Of a stretch of DNA of 64,000 nucleotides, positions 26,523 to 37,183 are shown one piece after another. A program made the position numbers and the translations under genes. The stretch's first letter is position 1. Each line of letters opens with the position of its first letter. The notes under the pieces are model-generated. The model was not told where the DNA came from. It ran no database searches and saw only the letters and a program-made list of their open reading frames with translations. This DNA is from CALMEC01 sp963777565. Its GTDB lineage: Bacteria; Actinomycetota; Thermoleophilia; Miltoncostaeales; Miltoncostaeaceae. The DNA lies in the NCBI GenBank assembly GCA_963777565.1, contig CAVZQZ010000009.1, positions 310,001 through 374,000 of the forward strand, read 5' to 3'.

Positions 26523-29123
26523 TCAGGCCTTCGCCTGGAGCCACGTCTCCCCCACGCCGACGTCGACGACGAGCGGCGGATCGAGGTCGTAGGCGCCCAC
26601 CATCGCGTCGCGGACGATCGTCGAGACCCTGGGCACCTCGTCGAGCGGGGTCTCCACGAGGAGCTCGTCGTGGATCTGCAGCACGAGCTTCGCCTCGAGG
26701 CCCTCGTTCCGCAGTGCGCGATGGGCGCGGACCATGGCGACCTTGATGATGTCGGCGGCCGACCCCTGGATGACGGTGTTGACCGCGAGGCGCTCGCCGA
26801 GGTTTCGCTGCTGGACCGTGCGGCCGAGGAGCTCGGGAATGGGCCGGCGGCGACCCAGCAGCGTGGTGACGTAGCCGTCCTGCGCGGCGGCGGCGATCGT
26901 CGTGTCGATGAAGCTCTGCACCCGAGGGTACCGGGCGAGGTAGGTGTCGATGTAGGCCTGCGCCTCCTCGCGGTCGATGCCGAGCTGGTCGGACAGGCCG
27001 AACGCGCTGATGCCGTAGACGATGCCGAAGTTGACGGCCTTCGCGCGGTCGCGGGTGGTGCGGTCGACGTCCGCCGGGTCCATCCCGAACACCTCGGCGG
27101 CGGTCGCCCGGTGCACGTCCTCGCCGGCGCGGAACGCCGCGGCCAGCGTCGGCTCCCCGGAGCAGAACGCCAGGATCCGCAGCTCTACCTGGCTGTAGTC
27201 GAAGCTCGCCAGCCGCCAGCCGTCACGGGCGATGAACGCCCCCCGGATCTCCCTCCCGAGCGGGGTGCGGATCGGGATGTTCTGGAGGTTGGGGTTGACC
27301 GACGACAGCCGGCCGGTCTCCGCGACGGTCTGGTTGAACGTGGTGTGCAGGCGCCCCTGCTCGTCGACCAGATCCGGCAGGGCCGCGAGGTAGGTGCTGT
27401 CGAGCTTGGTGAGCTCGCGGTACTCGCCGATGAGGGCGACGATCGGGTGCCTGCCCTCGAGCAGCCGCAGGACCTTGCGGTCGGTCGACCAGCCGGTCTT
27501 GCCCTTGCGGAACGTCGGCAGCGCCAGCCGGTCGAAGAGCACCTCGCCCAGCTGCTTCGGCGAGTCGATCACGAACTCGCCGCCGGCGAGCTCCCAGATG
27601 CGGTCGCGCAGCTCGTCTGCGCGGTCCCGCACACGGGCCGCGATCTCGCCGAGGCGGTGGGTATCGAGCGCGATCCCCTCGCGCTCCATGTCGGCGAGCA
27701 CCGACACGAGCGGGAGCTCGACGTCGCGGAACAACGGCTCGAGGCCCTCGCGGTGGAGCGCCTCGCGTTGACGTTCGGCGATGGCAAACGTCGCGGCCGC
27801 CGCGCGGACGGACGGCTCGTCGGAGCCGGCGATGCCGATGCCCGCCTCGGTTGCGAGCTCGGCCAGCTCGTAGCTCCGCCGGCGCGGCTCAAGGAGGTAG
27901 GCCGCGACCATGGTGTCGTGCGACGGCGTGAGGGCCACCGCGACGTCGCGAGGCAGCCCCTTGAAGTCATGCGCAACGATCGAGGCGCCGCCGAGCGCGG
28001 CTGCGAGCGGGCCGGATTCGAGCTCACCGGTGAGGACGACCGGCGGCTCGAGGCAGACCGCCCACCGGTCGTCGACGACGGCGAGCGCGACGGGGGCGGT
28101 GACGCCGAGCAGCCGCATCGACAGCTCCTCGGGCCCGCACGGCAGCGCCTCGACCGCGAGCTCGGTCTCGACGGGCGCCGCCACCGAGGGCGCGGATGTG
28201 AGCTCGTCGAGACGGCGGGCGAGGCTTCCGAACTCGAAGCGTCGGAAGAGCTCCTCGAGCGCCGCCCGCCGCTCGGAGCCGAGGTCGAGCGGGGGCACGT
28301 CGTCCAGCTCGATCTCGATCGGCGCGGCGGTCTCGATGACCGACAGGTCGCGCGACCTGCGGGCATCGTCGGCGGCCGCGATGAGGTTCTCCTTGCGCTT
28401 GGGCGACTGATCGCCGGCGTGGGCGAGCACGCCCTCGAGGTCGCCGTACTTCTGGATGAGCTGGGCGGCGGTCTTCTCGCCGATGCCCGGCACGCCCTTG
28501 AGGTTGTCGGAGTTGTCCCCCACCAGACCGCGGAAGTCGATCATCGACGCCGGCTCGATGCCGTAGCGCTCAACGACCTTCTCCGGCGTGTAGCGCGTGG
28601 TGTCCGTCACGCCGCGGCCGGTCGCCAGGACGCTGATCCGGTCGGTAACGAGCTGGAACGTGTCGCGATCGCTGGTGAGGATGGTGACCCGCTCCCCCGC
28701 CTCCTCGCCGCGGTGCGCCAGGGTGCCGATCACGTCGTCGGCCTCGTAGCCGGGCAGCTCGGTGTTGACGAACCCGAATGCCTCCATGAGCGGCCGGAAG
28801 TGCGGGGCCTGCTCCTTGAACAGATCGGGGGTCGCGGCGCGCCCGGCCTTGTACTCGGGGTACTGCTCGTGGCGGAACGTCTTCCCGGGGGCGTCCCAGG
28901 CGACGACGACCCGGGCGGGCCGCTCCTCCGTCACGACCTTCATCATCATCGCGGCGAGCCCGTAGAGGGCGTTGGTGGGAAAGCCGTCGCCGGTGGAGAT
29001 CGTGTCTGGCAGCGCGAAGAACGCCCGGTACGCCAGGCTGTTGCCGTCGACCAGCATGAGCTCGCCGCCGGTGGTGGGCGGAGGGGGGGTGTCGGCGGGC
29101 GCCGTGGCGGGGGCATCGGGCAC
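26523..29123 (-). CDS. polA: DNA polymerase I
   Basis: 866 aa with three domains: 5'-3' exonuclease (about 20-310; LMLVDGNSLAYRAFFALP, AWDAPGKTFRHE, GYEADDVIGTLA, GLVGDNSDNLKGVPGIGEKTA), a 3'-5' exonuclease-like domain (about 330-490), and the polymerase (about 520-866; SFDYSQVELRILA, the fingers motif AKAVNFGIVYGISAFGL, LQIHDELLVE). The exonuclease-I DxE motif is not visible in the middle domain, so proofreading is probably lost, as in Taq and Bacillus Pol I. Works in Okazaki processing and repair with the nearby uvrAB. Divergent from the malic enzyme gene. Confidence 0.95.
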   Translation of the reverse strand: MPDAPATAPADTPPPPTTGGELMLVDGNSLAYRAFFALPDTISTGDGFPTNALYGLAAMMMKVVTEERPARVVVAWDAPGKTFRHEQYPEYKAGRAATPDLFKEQAPHFRPLMEAFGFVNTELPGYEADDVIGTLAHRGEEAGERVTILTSDRDTFQLVTDRISVLATGRGVTDTTRYTPEKVVERYGIEPASMIDFRGLVGDNSDNLKGVPGIGEKTAAQLIQKYGDLEGVLAHAGDQSPKRKENLIAAADDARRSRDLSVIETAAPIEIELDDVPPLDLGSERRAALEELFRRFEFGSLARRLDELTSAPSVAAPVETELAVEALPCGPEELSMRLLGVTAPVALAVVDDRWAVCLEPPVVLTGELESGPLAAALGGASIVAHDFKGLPRDVAVALTPSHDTMVAAYLLEPRRRSYELAELATEAGIGIAGSDEPSVRAAAATFAIAERQREALHREGLEPLFRDVELPLVSVLADMEREGIALDTHRLGEIAARVRDRADELRDRIWELAGGEFVIDSPKQLGEVLFDRLALPTFRKGKTGWSTDRKVLRLLEGRHPIVALIGEYRELTKLDSTYLAALPDLVDEQGRLHTTFNQTVAETGRLSSVNPNLQNIPIRTPLGREIRGAFIARDGWRLASFDYSQVELRILAFCSGEPTLAAAFRAGEDVHRATAAEVFGMDPADVDRTTRDRAKAVNFGIVYGISAFGLSDQLGIDREEAQAYIDTYLARYPRVQSFIDTTIAAAAQDGYVTTLLGRRRPIPELLGRTVQQRNLGERLAVNTVIQGSAADIIKVAMVRAHRALRNEGLEAKLVLQIHDELLVETPLDEVPRVSTIVRDAMVGAYDLDPPLVVDVGVGETWLQAKA

Positions 29124-29227
29124 GCGCCGAGGATACCCGCGGCCCGAGGGGCCGTCGCGGCGTGTCCCTCACCTGGGCTGCTCAGGCTATGCTCCGGACC
29201 GTCCATTTTCGCCAGCAAGGAGCAGCC

Positions 29228-30664
<1,437 letters not shown>

Positions 30665-30675
30665 GTCGGAGCGGA

Positions 30676-30701
30676 GGGGGTCGCGGCGGTGCGCGGCCCC
30701 C
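30676..30701 (+). terminator. Terminator after the malic enzyme gene
   Basis: GGGGGTCGCG pairs with CGCGGCCCCC (one G-U) around the loop GCGGTG, 11 bases after the stop and 29 before the tRNA. Confidence 0.7.
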
Positions 30702-30730
30702 GAACTCCCGGCGGTAGACTCGGTCGCCGC

Positions 30731-30813
30731 GGGGGTGTGGCGGAACGGTAGACGCGACGGTCTCAAACACCGTTGAGGGCAACCTCGTGTGGGTTCGACT
30801 CCCACCGCCCCTA
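30731..30813 (+). tRNA. tRNA-Leu (anticodon CAA)
   Basis: An 83-base class II tRNA. Acceptor GGGGGTG pairs with CGCCCCT (two G-U pairs), discriminator A. The D-arm contains GGCGGAACGGTAGAC, the anticodon stem-loop is ACGGT-CTCAAAC-ACCGT with CAA, there is a long variable arm, and the T-arm is GTGGG-TTCGACT-CCCAC. Reads UUG codons. The CCA end is not encoded. Confidence 0.95.
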
Positions 30814-30831
30814 TCCGGAGAATTCCCTTCG

Positions 30832-32325
30832 TTAGAGCCCTGTCTCCGCGGTGATGCGGCCCGACTTGACGGCATCGACGAGGGCCTGGTAATCGCGTTC
30901 GTTTTGGTCGGCGTAGGCTTCGGCGAATTCGGCGAGGGCACGGTCGAACGTGTCGTTGCTACCCAGGTAGTTGGCGATGGCGACGCGGTCGCCGGAGCGG
31001 GCGTGGGCGCGGGCCAGTGTCCAGCCGCACATCTGCCCGTAGAGCGTCATCCCCTCGGGGACCATCACCTCGATCTCGGCGGAGCCTTTCCAGTCCTTCA
31101 GCTGGCGGGCGTAGAAGTCGCGCTCGACGCCGTCGACGCCGGTCATCCGCCTCCAGCCGAGGAAGATGTCGCTGCTGGCCTGCATCAGGTGCTGACCGGC
31201 CACGACCCGCGCGCCGTGGTTCGAGTAGCTGCTCTTGCCGATGTACTCCTCCAGCACCGAAGTCTGCGCTTCCTTGACCTGCATGAACAGCGGATCCTGT
31301 CCGTCCAAGCCGAGGAAGAGCGCGATCCAGGCGCGGGTGCCGACGCTGCCCACCCCGACCACCTTGCGGGCCAAGTGCACGAACCGATACTGCTCCAACA
31401 GCACCCGGCGGTCGGTCTGAAGCGATTGTCGATAGCCGCGCACGAACCCGCGCACCGCCTCGGTCACCTGGTCCGCCGTCGCGTCGGGGAAGAGCTCCTC
31501 GACGGGGACGATCAGTGGCGGGTCGCTGATGATCCGCGGCTCGCCGTCGACGAGGTGGGTGAGCTTGGAGAAGGCCTGCATGCTGTCGCGAGTGCGGGCC
31601 TTGGCGAGGTTCTGCTCGGTACGCTTGAGCATCTTCGCGTTGACCTGCCCGCGGACCCGGCCCAGCAGCTCCTCGACGTCCAGCCGCGAATACCACACCG
31701 CCAGATTGGGCATCGTCGCGAAGCCCCGCATCGCCTCGCGGTAACGGCCGACCGTGTCGCGCACGATCCTGCTTCGCTGCTTGGGTGAATAGCCGTTCCC
31801 ACGAGCGGCCACCACCAGGCTCGCCGCCAGGCGCTTGACATCCCACTCCCACGGTCCCGGCAGCGTCTCATCGAAGTCATTGACGTCGAACATCAAGCGA
31901 CGCTCCGCCGATCCGAACACGCCGAAGTTCGACAGATGCGCATCACCACACACCTGTGCCCGGAGCCCCGAACTGGGCGTTGCCGCAAGATCGGCCGCCA
32001 TGATCAGCGCAGCACCCCGGTAGAACGTGAACGGTGAGACCAACATCCGCCCGTAGCGAATTGGCACGAGTTCGGGAACCCGCGTCTCCGCCTGCTGCTC
32101 CAACAGCGCGATCGGATCCGGGCGATGCGCCACCGCCTCGAAGCCGGCATGGCTGGAACGCGGCACTTCCGCCCGCGCCGCACGCCCCCGCGCCACCCGC
32201 TCCGCCACGCTCAGATGGGGCACCAGGCGCGATGCCTGCCGTCGTGGGCGCCTGCCCTCAGCGGGCGGCGCCCCTTCAGGGTTCACCGCCGTTGCATGCC
32301 CTGAATCGGAATCGGTCGAACTCAT
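30832..32325 (-). CDS. DUF2252 family protein (kinase-like fold)
   Basis: 497 aa, full length for DUF2252. Recognisable family blocks are RYGRMLVSPFTFYRGAAL, QVCGDAHLSNFGVFGS (the conserved GDxHxxNFG, like the catalytic loop of aminoglycoside-phosphotransferase folds), FDVNDFDETLPGPWEWDVKRLAAS (DxxDFD, a likely metal site) and VGVGSVGTRAWI. The biochemical role of DUF2252 is unknown. It stops 19 bases from the tRNA-Leu gene on the opposite strand and its start, with a GGAGGG ribosome-binding site, is 33 bases downstream of the sulfatase stop, so the two are probably co-transcribed. Confidence 0.88.
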   Translation of the reverse strand: MSSTDSDSGHATAVNPEGAPPAEGRRPRRQASRLVPHLSVAERVARGRAARAEVPRSSHAGFEAVAHRPDPIALLEQQAETRVPELVPIRYGRMLVSPFTFYRGAALIMAADLAATPSSGLRAQVCGDAHLSNFGVFGSAERRLMFDVNDFDETLPGPWEWDVKRLAASLVVAARGNGYSPKQRSRIVRDTVGRYREAMRGFATMPNLAVWYSRLDVEELLGRVRGQVNAKMLKRTEQNLAKARTRDSMQAFSKLTHLVDGEPRIISDPPLIVPVEELFPDATADQVTEAVRGFVRGYRQSLQTDRRVLLEQYRFVHLARKVVGVGSVGTRAWIALFLGLDGQDPLFMQVKEAQTSVLEEYIGKSSYSNHGARVVAGQHLMQASSDIFLGWRRMTGVDGVERDFYARQLKDWKGSAEIEVMVPEGMTLYGQMCGWTLARAHARSGDRVAIANYLGSNDTFDRALAEFAEAYADQNERDYQALVDAVKSGRITAETGL

Positions 32326-32357
32326 CGTGCCCTCCTGACAGGCGTTCTATTCGCGCA

Positions 32358-34718
32358 TCAGCATTGCTGGGCCTCGCGCTCGAGGTCGAGGTACGGCTCG
32401 CCGCTGACGTCGACGGCGACGCGGTGGATCGTGCCGCCGGTGAAGCGCCCAGGGCTCGGCCCCCGGGTAGTCGCCGGTGACGCCGGAGCCGCCGTCGCGC
32501 CCGATGCAGAGCCCCTCGCCGCCGATCATGAACTTGCCGGGCTGGGTCTTGATGCGGCGCCTCGCCGACCTTCGTGTCGCCGTGCCAGAGCGAGAGCGTC
32601 CCGTTCGCGACGCCGGGCGGGTCCTCGCCCTCCTTGTCGAACGACGCCGACAGGATCAGGTTCTCGCCCGGTCGGGATGTCCTCGGTCGCCCACCACGTG
32701 CTGCTGCGCCATGCCGACGAAGTTGTAGACGTAGTGCAGCCGGTTGTCCTTGACGTACAGCGCGTGGCCGCCGAACAGCGAGCCGTGCGCGAAGAGCACG
32801 CCCTCGGCGCCCGGGGCCGGGATGTCGACCAGCGCGCCGATCGCGTACGAGCGGTTGCGGACGTTGACCGCCTGCGACTCGGGCACCTCGGCCGTGTCGC
32901 GGGAAGTAGACGTACCGGTTGCGCGGCGGCGAGAGCACCGGGCGCGGGGTGAGGATGATCTCGAGCGCGGAGCGGTCGTCGAGCGGGAACGCGCCGTTGG
33001 CGCCGGCCTCCGCGAACCAGAGGTTGACCGAGCTCGCGCACCTTGTCCGGGATGCTCGGCGGCCAGGTTGTGCAGCTCGGCGCGGTCGACGTCGGTGTGG
33101 TACAGCTCCCACTCGTCGTCGTTGAAGTTGCTCCAGCCGGCGATCGTCGGGTGGTTCGTGACGGCCTTCCAGCCGTCGTGCCAGATCGCCCGGGAGCCGA
33201 GCATCGCGTAGAACTGCGTCCGGCGCGCCGTGGGCGCCGAGGCGTCGTCGAGGCTGTAGCGCATGCTGACGCCGTCGAACGCGGCTCTGGACGTGGCCCT
33301 TGATCGACCGCCGGCGGCTCGACGCCGAGCACGTCCAGGATCGTCGGGACGAGGTCGATCGCGTGGTGGTACTGGTCGCGGATCTCGCCGCGGGCCTTCG
33401 ATGCCGGCCGGCCAGGAGATGATGCACGGGTCGCTGGTGCCGCCGTTGAACTCGTAGCGCTTCCACATCTTGAACGGCGTGTTGAACGCCATCGCCCAGC
33501 CGTTCGGGTAGTGGTTGTACGTCTTCGTGCCGCCGAGCTCGTCGAGCAGCGGCAGGTTCTCCTCGATGTTGTCGGGGATGCCGTTCGCGAACTTCATCTC
33601 GTTGACCGAGCCGTTCGGGCCGCCCTCCCCGGACGCGCCGTTGTCGGAGACGAGGATCGACGATGCGTGTTCTCGCGCCAGCCGAACTCCTCGAGGAAGC
33701 CGAGCAGGCGGCCGATCTGGTCGTCGGCGTGCGCGAGGAAGCCGGCGTACACCTCGGCCATCCGGCAGAACAGCTGCTTCTCCTCGTCGGACAGCGAGTC
33801 CCACGGCCGGGTGACGTCCATCATCGGGAACGGCTTGCCGTCCGGGCCCGATGCGGGTCTCGGGCGTGCCGATCGGGTTGATCGGCGGCAGCTCGGTGTC
33901 GGGCGGGACGATGCCGAGCTCCTTCTGCCGGGCGAGCGTCTGCTCGCGCATCGCCTCGTAGCCCATGTCGAAGCGGCCCTTGTACTTCTCGATCCACTCC
34001 TTCGGCGCGTGATGCGGGGCGTGGCAGGCGCCGGGCGCGTAGTAGAGGAAGAACGGCTTCTCGGGCGCGATCGCCTTCGCGTCGCGGATGAACTCGATCG
34101 CCTTGTCGGTCAGGTCCACGGTCAGGTGGTAGCCCTCCTCGGGCGAGCGCGGCTGGTCGACCAGGTGGTTGTCGTAGACCAGGTCCGGATACCACTGGTT
34201 CGTCTCGGCCCCGAGGAAGCCGTACCAGCGCTCGAAGCCGCGGCCGGTCGGCCAGTTGCGCCGCGTCGACGGCGAGGTTCATCTCGTCCTCGGGGCACAG
34301 GTGCCACTTGCCGACCATGTACGTGTTCCAGCCGCAGCTCGCCGAGGATCTCGGACAGCATCCCGTTCTCCGGCGGGATCGTGCCGCTCGCGTTCGGGAA
34401 CCCGATCGCCGCCTCGGTGATGCACGCCATGCTGTTGCGCGTGTGGTTGCGGCCGGTCAGCAGGCACGACCGCGTCGGCGAGCACAGCGCCGTCGTGTGC
34501 CACTGCGTGTAGCGGACCCCGTCGGCCGCGAGGCGGTCGATGTTCGGCGTCTCGATCGGCCCGCCGTAGCAGCCGAGCGCCGAGAACCCGACGTCGTCGA
34601 GCACGATGTAGACGACGCTCGGCGCCCCGTCCGGCGCCTTCGGCGGCTCGAACGGCTCCCAGTCGGGCGTCGAGTCCCGGATGTCGACGTTGACGATGCC
34701 CTTGAACGGTGCGCTCAC
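32358..34718 (-). CDS. Arylsulfatase (type I, formylglycine-dependent), frame broken by insertions
   Basis: Sulfate-ester hydrolase of the alkaline-phosphatase superfamily. The active-site motif CSPTRSCLLTGR (Cys becomes formylglycine) is intact, as are YIVLDDVGFSALGCYGG (metal Asp pair), MVGKWHL, and LVSDNGASGEGG. The frame is interrupted about 15 times. Each site can be repaired by deleting one base (near 32450, 32556, 32668, 32686, 32899, 33030, 33047, 33284, 33306, 33399, 33658, 33665, 33842, 34270 and 34335), giving a 781-aa protein that is conserved end to end. Either sequencing error or a recently broken gene; the first is favoured. No formylglycine-generating enzyme is in the window. 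Confidence 0.85.
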
Positions 34719-35013
34719 CTTGTCCGCCTTGCTCGCTGTTGGCCCGGGCCATCCTTGCCGACGGCCCTACCAACATCAAGACAGCGGGGCCGCGCCGTTG
34801 TGCCTCGCCTTCCTGCCACCCCCGCACGCGCAGAGGCCGCTTCGCCCGCGCCGGACGTCCGCGGGTCCGCGGCGGAGACTCATCTGACCTCGCGGAGCCC
34901 CGAACACGGTCGCGGCGCGCCCGTTGCGAGGATTGCCGGGACGGCCGGGAGCGGGTAGGTTCGCGCCCAGCATTCGAAGTCGACCGATACGTCCCGACCA
35001 CTGGGGAATCGCC
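34719..35013. other. Divergent upstream region of sulfatase and aquaporin
   Basis: A 295-base gap between two divergent starts, so it should hold both promoters. No convincing -10/-35 pair, riboswitch or gene was recognised; open frames here have shadow-type Arg/Pro-rich composition. Confidence 0.4.
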
Positions 35014-35835
35014 GTGGCGCACACGCCCCACCCGAGCGTGGCAGAGCAGGTCGAGGCGTTCATCGCGCGGGACCTCCTGGATCCGCTCGAGGATTTCAAG
35101 GATCCGCACCAGGAGTGGCGACGGCTGTTTTCCGAGCTGCTCGGGACGTTCTTCCTGGTGCTCGTCGCCGCGGGCGGCGGCATGATGGGACAGGCCTTCC
35201 CGAACACGATCAGCCGCACCGCCGCCGTGGTCGCCCCGGGCTTGATGGTGCTGGCGATCATCCTGTTCATGGGCAAGGTGTCGGGTGCGCATCTCAACCC
35301 GGCTGTCAGCATCGCGTTTGCCCTGCGCGGCGACTTCCCGTGGCGGCGGGTGCCGGGATACATCGTCGTCCAACTTGCCGGCGCGACGCTCGCAGCGCTG
35401 TTCCTGCGCGGTGTGATCGACGTGTCGGCGACATTCGGTTCGAACTACCCGGCAGCGGGCTTCTCCGCCGCAGATGCGTTTTGGATGGAGGCGGTGCTGA
35501 CGTTGGGGCTCGTCAGCGTGATCCTCGGCACCGCATCGGGTGCGCAGAACATCGGGATCATCGGGGCGTTCGGGGTGGGCGCCTATATCGCGCTGGCGGG
35601 TCTGTGGGGAAGCCCGATCTCCGGCGCGTCGATGAACCCGGCGCGTACGTTCGGGCCCGATCTCGTCGGCACCGACTTCACCGACTACTGGGTCTACGTC
35701 GCCGGCCCGCTGGCCGGCGCCGTCGTCGCGGTCGGGGCGGCGTGGGTGCTGCGGGGCTCCGGCGGCGGTCGCGCCGGCTCAGCCGCCGCCCAGGGTGCCC
35801 TGCAAACCGAGGTCGAGCACCCCGACAAGGGCTAG
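35014..35835 (+). CDS. MIP-family channel (aquaporin/glycerol facilitator)
   Basis: 273 aa with six membrane helices and both half-helix motifs: SGAHLNPAVS and SGASMNPARTFG. The intact NPA pair, and Arg after the second one, make it a functional pore. A soluble, acidic N-terminal extension of about 45 residues (VAEQVEAFIARDLLDPLEDF and following) precedes helix one, longer than in most bacterial aquaporins. GTG start after GGGGA. Neighbouring divergent sulfatase and DUF2252 may belong to the same functional set. Confidence 0.9.
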   Translation: MAHTPHPSVAEQVEAFIARDLLDPLEDFKDPHQEWRRLFSELLGTFFLVLVAAGGGMMGQAFPNTISRTAAVVAPGLMVLAIILFMGKVSGAHLNPAVSIAFALRGDFPWRRVPGYIVVQLAGATLAALFLRGVIDVSATFGSNYPAAGFSAADAFWMEAVLTLGLVSVILGTASGAQNIGIIGAFGVGAYIALAGLWGSPISGASMNPARTFGPDLVGTDFTDYWVYVAGPLAGAVVAVGAAWVLRGSGGGRAGSAAAQGALQTEVEHPDKG

Positions 35836-35963
35836 GCGCCTGTGACTTCGCGGGTCGTCACAGACGAGCGATGGGTCGACGGCCGATGGCCGGCGGTCCG
35901 GTTCGGGCCCATCGCGAGCGGAGGCTGAAGGAATCCCGACGGGGGGCGGGTCCGATTGCGGTC

Positions 35964-36746
35964 ATGACGACGCCGAACGACCGCGACGCGATCGCCACGC
36001 TGCTTGCCGCCGCCGGGTTCGTCGCCGCGGACGCGGAAGCGGGCGAGCTCTTTGCTCGCGCCGCGGGTGACGGCGAGCTCCTCGAGTCGCTCGTGCGGCG
36101 TCGCCTCACGGGGGAGCCGCTCGCCTGGATCATCGGGAGCGTCACCTTCTGCAGCGTGGAGATCGGCGTCGATCCCGGCGTCTACGTGCCACGCCGGCAG
36201 AGCGAGCCGCTCGCGCGTCGTGCCGCCGAACGCCTGCCTGCGAACGGTGCGGCGATCGATCTCTGCACCGGGTCCGGGGCGATCGCCAAGGTCTTGAGCA
36301 CTGGGCATCCCGGTGCGCGCGTCATTGCCTCCGACATCGACGGACGGGCCGTCGTCTGCGCGGCGGCGAATGGCGTCGAGGTCGTCCACGGCGACCTGTT
36401 CGCCCCGCTCCCGAACACGCTGGCGGGCCTGGTCGACGTGGTCGTGGGCGTCGTTCCGTACGTGCCGACGTCCGAGCTGCCGCTGTTGCAGCGCGACACC
36501 TTCACGTTCGAGTCACGGCGTTCGTACGAGGGCGGCCGGGACGGGATTGAGATCCTCCGGCGCGTCCTGACGGAGAGTCCTCGCTTCCTCCGACACGGCG
36601 GCGCGCTCCTGCTGGAGGTCGGGGGCGCGCAACACGAAGAGCTGGCAGACGACCTCGCGCGCCGTGGCTTCGTCGACGTCGCCGTGCTCGTCGACGACGA
36701 CGGCGACGTTCGGGGCATCGAGGCGACGCTCGGCGAACGGGGCTGA
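35964..36746 (+). CDS. PrmC/HemK-like methyltransferase with altered catalytic motif
   Basis: 260 aa. Looks like the protein-(glutamine-N5) methyltransferase family: an N-terminal helical part with RRLTGEPLAWIIGSVTF, the VYVPRRQSEPLARRA segment and the SAM-binding motif AIDLCTGSGAIAKVL. The family's NPPY substrate motif is here VVPY (VVGVVPYVP), so the Asn that binds the glutamine amide is absent. It is thus probably a paralogue with a different substrate or no catalysis, and not the true release-factor methylase. Start ATG 35964. Confidence 0.72.
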   Translation: MTTPNDRDAIATLLAAAGFVAADAEAGELFARAAGDGELLESLVRRRLTGEPLAWIIGSVTFCSVEIGVDPGVYVPRRQSEPLARRAAERLPANGAAIDLCTGSGAIAKVLSTGHPGARVIASDIDGRAVVCAAANGVEVVHGDLFAPLPNTLAGLVDVVVGVVPYVPTSELPLLQRDTFTFESRRSYEGGRDGIEILRRVLTESPRFLRHGGALLLEVGGAQHEELADDLARRGFVDVAVLVDDDGDVRGIEATLGERG

Positions 36747-37183
36747 GCGTTTCGCGGGTCCGGTTCATCGGTCGCGCTCCCTCCTGCCGTTGGAGAGCCT
36801 TGCGCCGCGGGCAATCGCGATCTCAGTGTGTCGGCACCAGTGTGTGGGTACTTGTTGAGTGGTCCCGGGCGTTAACAATCGTCGTTTCCACGAAGGCAGG
36901 TGCCGGGCCTAACATTGATCGAGGGTCGGGCAGAGCGCGGGAGCGCGGGGCGGCCCAGAGCCCCCGTCGGCGTTGGACTTCCGGTCGATTCTTACGCTCG
37001 TCGCCGGGGAGCGGCTGCGGAGAAGTCTCAAGCAACATTAAGCCCCGGCACCGCTGTTCCCGAGAATCTCGATTGTTACCGCCCGGGACCGCCGACGTGG
37101 GGAAGTGGCGACGCCCACCGTCCGGGACGGATTGGGTCACCGCGGCCGGCGGTGCCGGGGGGGCGAACGCTAGGCTCCTCGAC
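36747..37183. other. Gene-free stretch upstream of the SRPBCC gene
   Basis: 437 bases with no convincing coding frame. It is visibly less GC-rich than its surroundings in places (CAAGCAACATTAAG, CGTTAACAATCG). GTTAACAATCG at 36871 and CGATTGTTAC at 37070 form an imperfect inverted repeat about 190 bases apart. Could hold a promoter region or an untranslated RNA; nothing is assigned. Confidence 0.4.

Noticed and set aside
30731..30813. tRNA-Leu as an attachment site of an integrated element
   Set aside because: No integrase and no second copy of the tRNA 3' end was found in the following 5 kb.
32358..34718. Sulfatase as an ordinary pseudogene
   Set aside because: Breaks are all single-base insertions, catalytic motifs are intact, and the same pattern occurs in essential mur genes.
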